Assembly (NCBI GenBank): GCA_027487795.1
Contig: JAIYCX010000050.1
Coordinates: 28,628-92,627, forward strand
From: Pseudomonadota bacterium
Lineage (GTDB): Bacteria > Bdellovibrionota_C > UBA2361 > SZUA-149 > DAOLCO01
DNA: 64,000 nucleotides
Direction: 5' to 3'
Part shown: positions 1 to 8,674 of the stretch, piece after piece
Layout of the letters: the number at the start of each line of letters is the position of its first letter
Numbering within the stretch: position 1 is the stretch's first letter
The notes under the pieces: generated by a model
The model's input: only the letters and a program-made list of their open reading frames with translations
Told to the model about the DNA's origin: nothing
Databases searched by the model: none
Program-made: the position numbers and the translations under genes

Positions 1-300
1 TCCAAGAAGGCTACTTGCAAGACGAATAGCCGTGACCTCTGCATGAGATGTTGGATCAAATGATGCAACTACTCGATTCACACCGACACTCAGCAATTTT
101 CCGCTTTTAGTATCAACTAGAAGCGCCGCAAAAGGCCCTCCCGCTTTCTCATCCAGCTGTCGATTCAATAGATCAACTGCGATGCCCATGAAGCCAATAT
201 CATCTCCGGGTAGTTGATCAGGAATATCATCAACAAAATCTCTGACCCAACTAGGAAGTTCAAAAGACCTAATGAAATCAATGCTAAATCTTTTTGACAT
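1..300 (-). CDS. Nucleoside/cytidine deaminase-fold protein, C-terminus cut by window edge
   Basis: The reading frame is open from an ATG at 298-300 (minus strand) to the window edge: 100 codons, with no stop. Residues about 54-98 show the start of a zinc-dependent nucleoside deaminase domain: a GGPFAALLVD strand, then HAEVTAIRLA, in which His-Ala-Glu is the usual zinc-ligand and catalytic-glutamate motif. The PCxxC half expected downstream lies outside the window. Members of this family deaminate guanine, cytosine or tRNA adenosine; the substrate cannot be told from this half. A clear Shine-Dalgarno sequence (AAAGGAG) sits 6-7 bases before the ATG and fixes the start. The gene lies in its own unit, separated from the next minus-strand gene by a long palindrome. 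Confidence 0.75.
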   Translation of the reverse strand, partial: MSKRFSIDFIRSFELPSWVRDFVDDIPDQLPGDDIGFMGIAVDLLNRQLDEKAGGPFAALLVDTKSGKLLSVGVNRVVASFDPTSHAEVTAIRLASSLLG

Positions 301-534
301 TACTATCTCCTTTAGAAAAAAACCTTTTTACATGCACATCCCACGCTAGGACATTTACATGCAAAACCAAATTTTCAGTCCCAAACACGGCTCTGTTCTT
401 ATTCAAATATAGAAAAGAAAAAAGCCGTATTTGAAATGAATTCTTCTACCCGATGCTATTTATATATCATGCTTATGCTGAACTAAAGCTAGCTAGTGCC
501 TTTTATTAAGTCTAATTAAGAAGTTCAAACTTCC

Positions 535-658
535 TAAGCGTTCAATATTGTTCCGCAATTAAGGCTTTCTAAGTAGCTAAAAAGCGGAGTGTACATTTAG
601 TACATGAGCATTTTTAGACGCTTAGAAAACGCAGAGTGCGGGAAATATTGAACGCTTA
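535..658. repeat. Long imperfect palindrome after the OmpA-lipoprotein gene
   Basis: Outer arms TAAGCGTTCAATATTGTTCC (from 535) and GGAAATATTGAACGCTTA (to 658) are complementary apart from a one-base bulge. Pairing continues inward with breaks: GCTTTCTAAG against CTTAGAAAAC, CTAAAAAGC against GCATTTTTAG, and GTAC against GTAC at the tip. The whole ~124 bases could fold into one long stem. It begins two bases after the stop codon of the minus-strand gene at 661, so it may work as a terminator or 3' stabiliser. It fills most of the 301-660 gap; nothing else was recognised there. Its ends (TAAG...CTTA) resemble those of the palindrome at 61296-61453. Confidence 0.75.
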
Positions 659-660
659 CT

Positions 661-1314
661 TTAATTCTCGATGACTATTTCAACCCGGCGATTTACTTCC
701 TGACCTTTTTCGGTATTATTGGTAGCAATCGGATAACCTTCTCCGTAACCTATTACTTTTAATGAGCTTAGCCCTTTTGATCTTAGCTCTGAAGCTACTG
801 CATTTGCTCGGCTTTGGGAAAGTTTTTTGTTATAAGACACTCTGCCGATTGAATCTGCATGACCTTCTACTGAAATTTGTCTGTCTTTAATGGATTTCAG
901 AACGTCTGTGATTTCAGATATGGCTCTTATAGCTGCTTCCGTTAACACGTACTTATCAAATTCAAAGTAGGCATCAGGAATATTTATAACTACTCCCCTT
1001 CTTGTTGCTCTAACATCTGCACCTCTAAGATTTAAATCTTTTACAAGAGCGCTATTTTCATCTCTTCTTTTTTTTGCAAGTTTTGTTACTTCATTAAAAG
1101 AATCTTCCTCTCTTTGATTTTGCTCGATTGAAGAAGCTGCAACTTGAGGGTAGCTGCCGGAGCGATCTGCATGTATAGAAATGGGACTACCATCAGCAGA
1201 GACTCCAGCTTCAGGAAACATTAAATCTGGGGCTTGTGGCTCAGGGCTACTAAAAGAACAACCACTAATACTCACTAAACATATTAGTCCGAATGCTTGA
1301 TGTTTATTTATCAT
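661..1314 (-). CDS. OmpA-family peptidoglycan-binding lipoprotein
   Basis: A 217-residue outer-membrane lipoprotein that probably tethers the outer membrane to peptidoglycan. The N-terminus has a short signal peptide ending in a lipobox (SISGC, Cys19). A variable linker follows, then an OmpA C-terminal domain over about residues 105-217: YFEFDKYVLTEAA, then VEGHADSIGRVSYNKKLSQSRA and GYGEGYPIATNNTEKGQEVNRRVEI. The Asp and Arg of the diaminopimelate-binding site fall in these conserved stretches. This is the usual length of a Pal-like or YiaD-like protein. No Tol genes are nearby. It precedes a gap with the long palindrome and lies 33 bases downstream of another lipoprotein gene, so the two may be co-transcribed. 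Confidence 0.88.
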   Translation of the reverse strand: MINKHQAFGLICLVSISGCSFSSPEPQAPDLMFPEAGVSADGSPISIHADRSGSYPQVAASSIEQNQREEDSFNEVTKLAKKRRDENSALVKDLNLRGADVRATRRGVVINIPDAYFEFDKYVLTEAAIRAISEITDVLKSIKDRQISVEGHADSIGRVSYNKKLSQSRANAVASELRSKGLSSLKVIGYGEGYPIATNNTEKGQEVNRRVEIVIEN

Positions 1315-1347
1315 AATCCATTACAATAAAGGATTTATATATAGGTA

Positions 1348-2733
1348 TTATTTACCTTCTAACATCATTATGCTTAATTCTTCCTCAGCTGAGTCATTTG
1401 CAGGGTCAGATTCTAGGGCAGAGTTAAATTCCTTTCTAGCATCTTCTTTTAGGCCAAGTCTTCTATATACTTTGCCGAGTTCAACTCTTAGGGAAGTCTC
1501 CTTAGGACAAGACTGCAATGCTCTTCTTAGGTAGAATACCTTATCAGAGTCCGAAGTAGAGCTCATTGCTCTATCTGCCTCTTTTTGCCCCTGTTCACAC
1601 TTTGGAGCTTTTGAATTCAGTGACTTAATATCTGTCTTAGCCTTAGCTACTTCCTGAGCAGTATCAGCTTGCTTAACTGCTTCTTGTTTAATCTCTTCAA
1701 CTTTTTCAGTAGATTTTTCAACTACTTGATCAGCTTTTGCTAATTCTTTTTTTGCTGAAGGTAACTCAGCTGGTAATTTTACTGCTGCTGCAGGAGCAAC
1801 TGCTGTTGTAGATTTTGAAACAGCTGAAGATATAGACTTTGTAGCTGAAGACTTTAGTGGAGCTTCAGGAACTACCTTCGAAAGCTTAGCGGCTGGAAGC
1901 TCTGCTTTTGGTTTTTGAAGTTCTATTCTTGGTGGCTCAATTTTAGCAAATTCTTCCTTTTTTGAAGTTGCGGCACTTGGTAAGCCTGAACTTAATGGCT
2001 CATTGGACTTATCGCGCGAAGAAACACGACTGTTAGTCTTTGGATTTGTTAAATCAATTGTTGGCTTAGTTGTTGGCACTTCATCCAGTCTACTTCTGGA
2101 CTCTTCTCTAATTTGAGAAATTCTTGACTTAGGATTTGGTTTTGGAAGATCCTCTTCGGAAATATCAATATCAGAAGAAGCTACCTTAGAACCTAAAGAA
2201 GATCTTGTTCTACTAGATGCTTTACCTGATAAGCTACTTGGGCGATTATTTGGGTATCCTTCTTCTAAGGCGCTATTATTTGAATTTGCATTACTATTTT
2301 TTGAAATCCAAAAATTATCAGCAAAACTTGATAATGGGGAGGTGCTCGAAGAGTCGGAAGAGTCTGTTGAATCCGAATCAGCATAAGAATTTGATTTCAA
2401 GCTAGATCTAGCATTTGATTTTTTAGCACTAGACTTTCTAGTATTTATTCCTGAATTTTTATCGTGAGCATCTAATCTTCTATCTTGATCGTCGAAAGAA
2501 GATCCGATAATGCCACCACTTGTCGCTCCAGCTACTGAACCTAAAACTAACCCCGCAGCAGGCTCACCAGCAGTAGAACCAACTAATGCTCCAAGGCCTG
2601 CGCCGATGACGGCTCCAGTGGCAACACCCTTCTCAGCATTATTTAGATCCGGCGCTTCAGCACCATTATTAGAACAAGCAATTGTACTTGCCACTAAGGA
2701 CACTGTGAATGAATTTAACAAAAACTTTTTCAT
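1348..2733 (-). CDS. Glycine-zipper lipoprotein with Ser-rich linker and C-terminal TPR
   Basis: A 461-residue predicted lipoprotein (signal peptide ending STIAC, Cys20). Residues about 36-80 form a glycine-zipper segment (GAVIGAGLGALVGSTAG, then GLVLGSVAGATSGGIIGSS), typical of envelope proteins that insert helical hairpins in membranes. A long low-complexity part rich in Ser, Asn, Lys and Pro follows (about 95-375). A tetratricopeptide-like unit ends the protein (about 400-455, RRALQSCPKETSLRVELGKVYRRLGLKEDA). No enzyme motif is seen. It is clustered with two other small lipoproteins (661 and 2838), suggesting an envelope-maintenance group. The linker is compositionally biased, so similarity searches there would be unreliable. 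Specific role unknown. Confidence 0.72.
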   Translation of the reverse strand: MKKFLLNSFTVSLVASTIACSNNGAEAPDLNNAEKGVATGAVIGAGLGALVGSTAGEPAAGLVLGSVAGATSGGIIGSSFDDQDRRLDAHDKNSGINTRKSSAKKSNARSSLKSNSYADSDSTDSSDSSSTSPLSSFADNFWISKNSNANSNNSALEEGYPNNRPSSLSGKASSRTRSSLGSKVASSDIDISEEDLPKPNPKSRISQIREESRSRLDEVPTTKPTIDLTNPKTNSRVSSRDKSNEPLSSGLPSAATSKKEEFAKIEPPRIELQKPKAELPAAKLSKVVPEAPLKSSATKSISSAVSKSTTAVAPAAAVKLPAELPSAKKELAKADQVVEKSTEKVEEIKQEAVKQADTAQEVAKAKTDIKSLNSKAPKCEQGQKEADRAMSSTSDSDKVFYLRRALQSCPKETSLRVELGKVYRRLGLKEDARKEFNSALESDPANDSAEEELSIMMLEGK

Positions 2734-2837
2734 ACTACTTATTATATATATTCAGATTAGGTGGAATTTTACCCTGAGCTGAATTTAAGCAGTTTTTGAA
2801 AAATCGCGCCAGTTAGTATTTTAAATTGCGGCTAGAT

Positions 2838-3188
2838 TTAGTACCTTTGAAATGCGTCATCATATCTTTGCTGACGTCTAATTTGTTCTAATTCTCTTTC
2901 TTGTTTTTCCGCTTCTTGAGCGTTTTTAAATCTATCTGCCTCTTCGCGTTTTTCCTTAGCGTCCATTGCTTCTGCGGTACTTCCGACAAGGGCACCTCCT
3001 AAAGCTCCAGCTCCTACTCCAATTGCAGTAGCGGCACCTAAATCACCTGTTGATGACCCAACTATAGCTCCGGCGCCACCCCCAATAGCAGCTCCCGTAA
3101 GAGCTCCCCTAGAAGTCTGGGACATGTCAGAAGAACATGCAGAAACTATCAATAATACAAAAAGCTTAGAAGATAATTTAATATACAT
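2838..3188 (-). CDS. Small glycine-zipper lipoprotein (YMGG/OsmB-like)
   Basis: A 116-residue protein. The signal peptide ends in a lipobox (IVSAC, Cys18). A glycine zipper follows (about residues 29-70): GALTGAAIGGGAGAIVGSS, then GAATAIGVGAGALGGALVG. The C-terminal tail is charged and helical (KEKREEADRFKNAQEAEKQERELEQIRRQQR), probably a coiled coil. This layout is common in bacterial envelope lipoproteins of the YMGG/glycine-zipper group, some stress-induced. The zipper matches that of the 461-residue neighbour at 1348, so the two may be related by duplication. It lies 71 bases downstream of lspA, the signal peptidase that would process it. Confidence 0.75.
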   Translation of the reverse strand: MYIKLSSKLFVLLIVSACSSDMSQTSRGALTGAAIGGGAGAIVGSSTGDLGAATAIGVGAGALGGALVGSTAEAMDAKEKREEADRFKNAQEAEKQERELEQIRRQQRYDDAFQRY

Positions 3189-3259
3189 GGGCCCTAGAAA
3201 AAAGAATAATTTGTATAAGTTATTATCGAATTATTAACTTATGTTACACAAGCAAATTC

Positions 3260-3799
3260 TTACGAGGACTTATGCATAGGGCAGCCCGTTTCCACGGCAG
3301 TCTTATTCTCAGCTCCTTCCTCTTTTTTCACTTCCGGAAAGAAAGTCTGCCTAATGATAACCACAAAAACACCTACGCAAATAGCTGAATCTGCTACATT
3401 AAATGCTGGCCAGTGGTAGGTGCCGTAATATACGTCTAAAAAATCGACTACTGCATCGAAACGAAATCTGTCTATTATATTACCGACTGCTCCACCGAGA
3501 ACAAGAAAAAGAGCAAATTGTGAAATTCTATCATTCTTAGCTTCTTTCTTTAAAAGTACCAACACCAGCCCGATCGCTAAAAGAGTCACCATCCCAAGAA
3601 CTACCCTTCTTATCCCTGGCTCCATCTTAGAGAACATTCCAAAAGCAGCTCCAGGATTCATCACCAAGGTTAAATCAAAAAAATTAGGAATGACGTTAAT
3701 CGACTCGCCAAGCTCTAAATGATCTAAAATAGAAATCTTAGTCAGCTGATCTAAAGCTACGACTACGCACATCACCAAAATCATCCAGAGCTTAATCAT
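3260..3799 (-). CDS. lspA: Lipoprotein signal peptidase (signal peptidase II)
   Basis: An inner-membrane aspartyl protease that removes signal peptides from diacylglyceryl-modified prolipoproteins. At 179 residues it is a normal LspA with about four membrane segments. Visible family motifs are the N-terminal DQLTK, the VMNPGAAFGMF stretch, GGAVGNIIDRF with the first catalytic Asp, VVDFLDVYYG, and FNVADSAICVG with the second catalytic Asp. The C-terminus carries an extra Lys/Glu-rich tail of about 25 residues ending CPMHKSS, probably cytoplasmic. It starts two bases after the ileS stop, the common ileS-lspA order, so the two are surely co-transcribed. Confidence 0.95.
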   Translation of the reverse strand: MIKLWMILVMCVVVALDQLTKISILDHLELGESINVIPNFFDLTLVMNPGAAFGMFSKMEPGIRRVVLGMVTLLAIGLVLVLLKKEAKNDRISQFALFLVLGGAVGNIIDRFRFDAVVDFLDVYYGTYHWPAFNVADSAICVGVFVVIIRQTFFPEVKKEEGAENKTAVETGCPMHKSS

Positions 3800-3801
3800 A
3801 A

Positions 3802-6800
3802 TTAGGACTGTATTCTACTTAAATTAAAAATTACTGAATCACCGTCTATATCCTGAGGAGATAATTCATCATGATCCATATCATCTTCACTAGGGCTATG
3901 AGTCATTTCTTCTATCATAACTGCTAAGGTTTCTTGCTTAATGTAGGTATCATAATCCTTCACAGCCATAGAAATCTGCGGGCTAGAAGTTAGAAACTTC
4001 ACTACTATTCTATCTGCTATATCAAACTGCAATTCTTTTCTTAGCTTTTGAACTCTGTTTACAAATTCCCTAGCAAGTCCCTCCAATCTTAACTCCGGAG
4101 ATAAGCTTGTATCAAGAATAATAGTAACAGCACCTGAAGAAGCAGCGGTAGTCAAAGACTCCTTTGGCTTTCTTGAAATTAAGATATCATCTCTAGATAA
4201 CTTCTCTTCTTCAAATACTAGTTCTCCACCTGATTCAATTCTTCGAATTTCTGAAGTAGATAATTTCATTACAATTGCTGTAAGCTCTGACATTTTTTGC
4301 TTGCCTAGCTTTGGTCCCAAGGTTTTACCTAGCTTAATCGTATTTAGCCTAGCAGACAAAGTAACGTAACTTTCCTCATTTGCTTCATAAACAATGACTT
4401 TTATATTCAGCTCATCTTTTAAGTAGTGATCAAGTCGCTTTAAAGCTTTTACTTTTAGCGGATCGCCGTGAACTATCGTTAACTTCGACAAAGGTTGTCT
4501 AAGCTTTACTTCATGCTCATTTCTTAGGGCGCGGCCTAGGACTATTATTTCTTCAAATAATTCCATTGCTATTTCAAGCTCTTCATCTACCTCAAGCTGC
4601 GACAACTCTTCTAAAGTAGGAAACGGTGTTAAATGCACGCTGTCTCTAGTTACACGTGGGTCATTCTCGGTAAGATTCTTAAAAATACTTTCACTTACAA
4701 AAGGCATTAAAGGTGCGATGATTCTGGAAAAAGTAGAGAGCACAGTATACAGAGTAGTATACGCATGATTCTTATCTATACACTCTGGACTATTAGCATC
4801 AAGGCGTAGTGCACCTCCTTGCCAAAAACGTCTTCTATTTAAACGAATATACCAATTAGTAAGTTCATCAATGAAGGTTAATATTGGTGGAGCCGCTAAA
4901 TATAGTCTGTAAGAAGAAAGAATACCATCAACTTGTTTTGCTGTAGTTGCAAGTCTTGATAAAATCCACTTATCTAACAAGTTAGGTGAAGGAGTAGTCG
5001 CTCCCTTCTCTACTGTCCACTGATCAATAACTGCATAAGTAACAAAAAAGTTATACGCATTCCAAAAAGGAATCAATGTCTGCCTGATAACATCCTTAAC
5101 TCCAGCCTCACTAAATCTAAGCTCTTCTGCTTTTGATGCAGGGCTTGAAAGCATGTACATTCTTAGTGCATCAGCTCCGTACTTATTCATTACTTCATCA
5201 GCAGGAGGATAATTCTTTAAAGACTTGGACATTTTTCGCCCGTCTTCTGCAAGAATAATTCCGTTAACGACTACGTTCTGAAATGCTGGTCTGTTAAATA
5301 AGGCAGTTGAAAGTACTAATAATGTATAAAACCAACCTCTAGTCTGATCCAATCCTTCTGCAATAAAATCAGCCGGGAAATTTCCTTCAAACTTTTCTTT
5401 ATTTTCAAAAGGATAGTGAGCTTGAGCATAAGGCATAGCACCACTTTCAAACCAGCAATCTAGAACTTCTGGAATTCTCTTCATTAATTTTTTAGTATTA
5501 GGGCAAATAAAATCAAGATCGTCGATTTTATGTGTATGAAGATCATCGATTTTTTTACCAGTTAGCTCTTCAAGTTCTTTTATAGAACCTATGCATCTAA
5601 TTTCTCCAGTTTCCGCTCTCCAAATTGGAATCGGCGTGCCCCAAAATCTATTTCTAGAAATTGCCCAGTCTCTGGCGTTCTCTAACCATTTTCCAAAACG
5701 ACCCGTTTTAACATGCTCCGGAATCCAATTGATTCTTTCATTTGAAGCAATTAATCTTTCTTTAATTTCTTCTACTCGTATAAACCAAGAAGATATCGCT
5801 TTATACATTAGCGGCTTGTCAGTTCTCCAACAGAAAGGATAAGAATGGTTTATAGTCTGACTAGAAAGTAGCAAACCTTTTTCTTTTAAGTTGGCTATAA
5901 TTATAGGATCCGCATCTTTAAAATACTTTCCTTCAAGAGATGGAATCAATGAAGTGAAATTTCCATCTGGATCAATTGGATCTATTATCGGTAAATTATT
6001 TGCAAGAAAAACTGATAAGTCATCTTCACCAAAAGAAGCTAAATGAACTAATCCAGTTCCTTCTGAGCTTGAAACAAAATCTCCATGAAATACTCTAAAG
6101 GCACCTTCTTTTCTCTTCTCTTCGAAGTCTGAGTAAAAAGGACTATATGAAAGTCCAACTAAGGAAGAGCCCTTTATAACTTTAACAACTTCTGGCTTTC
6201 TTGTAGCTTCTAATTTTTTCTTTGGATCTAGTTCCGGAAATAAGAAACTCATCTGAGCTTCTGCAACTATGACATACTCTGAAGGATTTTCAGCTTTTAC
6301 TATGGCATAATCTAGTTCATTATTTACACCGATCGCAGTATTACTTGGAAGTGTCCAAGGAGTAGTAGTCCAAACACATAATGATAATTTTAAACTTTTA
6401 TCTAGGTCTTTAAACTCAGTATTTGCTGCAAAATCTATAACATTTGCCCTTACAGCAACTGCTGGATCTTGAACGTCTTTATAGTTTAAGTTAGCTTCAA
6501 AATTACTTAGCGGCGTACTAATTCCAGGTGAATAGGCCACGCACTTAAAACTTTCATAAACTAGGCCTTTCTCATATAGAGCACTAAAAGCCCACCAAAC
6601 AGACTCCATGAATTCCTTATCCATGGTTTTGTACTGCTTGTTAAAATCAACCCAACGTCCGGAGCGATCAATGAATCTTTTCCACTCCTCAGTGTAGCGC
6701 TGCACTATCGCTCTACATTCTTCATTAAAGTTTGCTACACCAAACTCTCTAATTTCTTTTGAGCCTTTAAGATCTAATGTTTTCTGGATTTCAAATTCAA

Positions 6801-7110
6801 CCGGCACTCCGTGACAATCCCATCCGAATCTTCGCTCAACATGATAACCTTTCATCGTAAAGAAACGCCCGACAACATCTTTTATAGTCCCAGCTAGAAG
6901 ATGCCCGTAATGAGGCAGACCAGTCGCAAACGGCGGGCCGTCATAAAAAACATAAGCAGGTCTTTGTTGATCACCTGAGTCCTTAGGAGAATTTAATCCA
7001 TGAGACGCAAAAGGATCAGAAGAACGCTCAAACGTTTTATTCTTTTTCCAAGATTCTAAAATTTCCTCTTCTAAAGAAGGGAACGAAACATCGGGGGATA
7101 CTGGCTTCAT
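3802..7110 (-). CDS. ileS: Isoleucyl-tRNA synthetase, alternative (IleRS2/eukaryote-like) type
   Basis: Charges tRNA-Ile with isoleucine. At 1102 residues it is longer than the classical bacterial enzyme (about 930-940). The signature is GPPFATGLPHYGH (residues 58-70, HYGH at 67-70) with KMSKS at 626-630. The FATGLPHYGH form is typical of eukaryotic and 'type 2' bacterial IleRS, often linked to natural mupirocin tolerance. The editing (CP1) domain lies between (TTTPWTLPSN around 250). The C-terminal part resembles the anticodon-binding and extension domains of type 2 enzymes; the CxxC zinc tail of type 1 is absent. It is the only IleRS in the window, followed by lspA. Confidence 0.96.
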   Translation of the reverse strand: MKPVSPDVSFPSLEEEILESWKKNKTFERSSDPFASHGLNSPKDSGDQQRPAYVFYDGPPFATGLPHYGHLLAGTIKDVVGRFFTMKGYHVERRFGWDCHGVPVEFEIQKTLDLKGSKEIREFGVANFNEECRAIVQRYTEEWKRFIDRSGRWVDFNKQYKTMDKEFMESVWWAFSALYEKGLVYESFKCVAYSPGISTPLSNFEANLNYKDVQDPAVAVRANVIDFAANTEFKDLDKSLKLSLCVWTTTPWTLPSNTAIGVNNELDYAIVKAENPSEYVIVAEAQMSFLFPELDPKKKLEATRKPEVVKVIKGSSLVGLSYSPFYSDFEEKRKEGAFRVFHGDFVSSSEGTGLVHLASFGEDDLSVFLANNLPIIDPIDPDGNFTSLIPSLEGKYFKDADPIIIANLKEKGLLLSSQTINHSYPFCWRTDKPLMYKAISSWFIRVEEIKERLIASNERINWIPEHVKTGRFGKWLENARDWAISRNRFWGTPIPIWRAETGEIRCIGSIKELEELTGKKIDDLHTHKIDDLDFICPNTKKLMKRIPEVLDCWFESGAMPYAQAHYPFENKEKFEGNFPADFIAEGLDQTRGWFYTLLVLSTALFNRPAFQNVVVNGIILAEDGRKMSKSLKNYPPADEVMNKYGADALRMYMLSSPASKAEELRFSEAGVKDVIRQTLIPFWNAYNFFVTYAVIDQWTVEKGATTPSPNLLDKWILSRLATTAKQVDGILSSYRLYLAAPPILTFIDELTNWYIRLNRRRFWQGGALRLDANSPECIDKNHAYTTLYTVLSTFSRIIAPLMPFVSESIFKNLTENDPRVTRDSVHLTPFPTLEELSQLEVDEELEIAMELFEEIIVLGRALRNEHEVKLRQPLSKLTIVHGDPLKVKALKRLDHYLKDELNIKVIVYEANEESYVTLSARLNTIKLGKTLGPKLGKQKMSELTAIVMKLSTSEIRRIESGGELVFEEEKLSRDDILISRKPKESLTTAASSGAVTIILDTSLSPELRLEGLAREFVNRVQKLRKELQFDIADRIVVKFLTSSPQISMAVKDYDTYIKQETLAVMIEEMTHSPSEDDMDHDELSPQDIDGDSVIFNLSRIQS

Positions 7111-7119
7111 GAAATTGGC

Positions 7120-8541
7120 CTAACCACAAATTGTATTAACTTTAACACTAAACTCTCTAGTTGCGAGCAGGCCTTTTACGTCAAAGCTCACGATTTTTCC
7201 AGTTTTTTCTCCAATCCACATTAAACCAGTAGAATCAGAGACTTCTACCTCGGAAATAGACTCCTTTAAAGCCGTACTAGAGAACAATAATCCCTTATCT
7301 CCATTCTCCCTAGTTTTAATCAAGAACTGCTCAGATACCGTCTTAGTTTTTTGCTCTAAAAACTTAATTAAATCATCTTCTGATAAGTTAGTAGAATCAA
7401 ATTGAGAATCACTTGCGGCGGTATCATTCACCACTTGGTCAGTAGGTTTTAAGGGCGTATAAACATCCCCCCTCGAGCACCAAATCTTTACCTTAAGCGC
7501 CCTACCAGTGGTAATAATATGACCTATCTTATCCTGCGCACCTTTAAAATAATTTAACGAAAGTGCCGAATCCTTATCTAACAAAATTACAGGCTGTGGC
7601 TGTAACCCCCTCACCAGCCAAGACTCTACGCTACCGTCATTAGAAATAGTGAAAAACTTCTCTCCATCTGAGGTGAGAAAGAATTCATTAATAGGGCCTG
7701 CAGTTTTTGCAATTTTCACCACATAAGTCCCCTCATCCATAAAAGCAAAAGTGCTTCTAACCTCATCTATTCCAAGTTCCTTCTCAGTTTTTCTTAATCT
7801 TACTAAGAACACCCCCCCTAATTGATTCGCTGCAAAAAATGCCCGACCCGAAGGGTGGAACCGCACATGAGTTACCGGAGAAGACTCCGTTTCATAGATC
7901 TCTAAAGAATCAGTAGAATTTTCCGCATAGCGCTTATCCTCAGGTAAATTCCAAGCCATCACACTACCATCCGCTCTACCAATCAGTAAGTACTCAGATT
8001 TAGGGTGCCAAGCTAAAGATAAAATCCTACCCTTAACTTGGGTCAACTGAGCTATTATATTAAGTGTGCCTAAATCCACTAAGGAAACTAGAGAAAACTG
8101 CGAAACCGCTAAATACTTCCCATCAGGCGAAACAGACAATGATATAATAGGTTTTTCACCACGCGCAATAAGTTTATAGCTGCCATTCTTAGGAGAAACC
8201 TTAACTAGGCTTCCATCTTGACCACCAACAAAAACATCAGATTTTTTTCCGCTAGGATCTAAAGCGATTGCATTAACATCTCCCCTTATCCCCACATCAT
8301 AAGCATTAAATAAATTAGGAGCCCCGCTCGAGGTAGCCTCCTCACCTAACAAAGCCTCACTAGAAAGGGCTAAAAAATCAGCTTTATTCTCTAGGTCTTG
8401 TAATTTCTTAGGTCCCTCTTCAGAAACTCTTAAATCTGCCGAACGGATTTGATTTGGAAAGTACACTAAATTCCTCACTGATTTAGGGAAAATAGTACAG
8501 GAAGAAAAAACCAATAGGCAAAAGGTGATTAATTTATTCAT
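7120..8541 (-). CDS. WD40-like beta-propeller lipoprotein
   Basis: A 473-residue predicted lipoprotein (MNKLITFCLLVFSSC; lipobox Cys15). Repeated blade-like stretches suggest a beta-propeller: AIALDPSGKKSDVFVGGQDG, SLSVSPDGKYLAVSQ, SLAWHPKSEYLLIGRADG, HVRFHPSGRAFFAANQLGG. These match the pattern of WD40 blades (hydrophobic, P-(S/D)-G-(K/R), then a GG-DG turn). At least five or six blades can be counted between about residues 85 and 330, with a less regular C-terminal half containing a charged insert. It is probably a periplasm-facing scaffold; no enzymatic motif is seen. It lies 9 bases upstream of ileS on the same strand, so it shares that transcript. Confidence 0.7.
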   Translation of the reverse strand: MNKLITFCLLVFSSCTIFPKSVRNLVYFPNQIRSADLRVSEEGPKKLQDLENKADFLALSSEALLGEEATSSGAPNLFNAYDVGIRGDVNAIALDPSGKKSDVFVGGQDGSLVKVSPKNGSYKLIARGEKPIISLSVSPDGKYLAVSQFSLVSLVDLGTLNIIAQLTQVKGRILSLAWHPKSEYLLIGRADGSVMAWNLPEDKRYAENSTDSLEIYETESSPVTHVRFHPSGRAFFAANQLGGVFLVRLRKTEKELGIDEVRSTFAFMDEGTYVVKIAKTAGPINEFFLTSDGEKFFTISNDGSVESWLVRGLQPQPVILLDKDSALSLNYFKGAQDKIGHIITTGRALKVKIWCSRGDVYTPLKPTDQVVNDTAASDSQFDSTNLSEDDLIKFLEQKTKTVSEQFLIKTRENGDKGLLFSSTALKESISEVEVSDSTGLMWIGEKTGKIVSFDVKGLLATREFSVKVNTICG

Positions 8542-8674
8542 TATTTTTCTTTATTTCTAGCATTTCTGATTACTATCATAAATCTTTAAGAGCTGTTAGA
8601 GTCCAATCACTAGAGGAAAATTCAAATTTTCCCCAATTTTCATATATTACTTACAACATAAAGAATACTAAAAC

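Noticed and set aside
2217..2782. Plus-strand frames within the 461-residue lipoprotein gene
   Set aside because: Both are antisense to a low-complexity coding region and have no family features.
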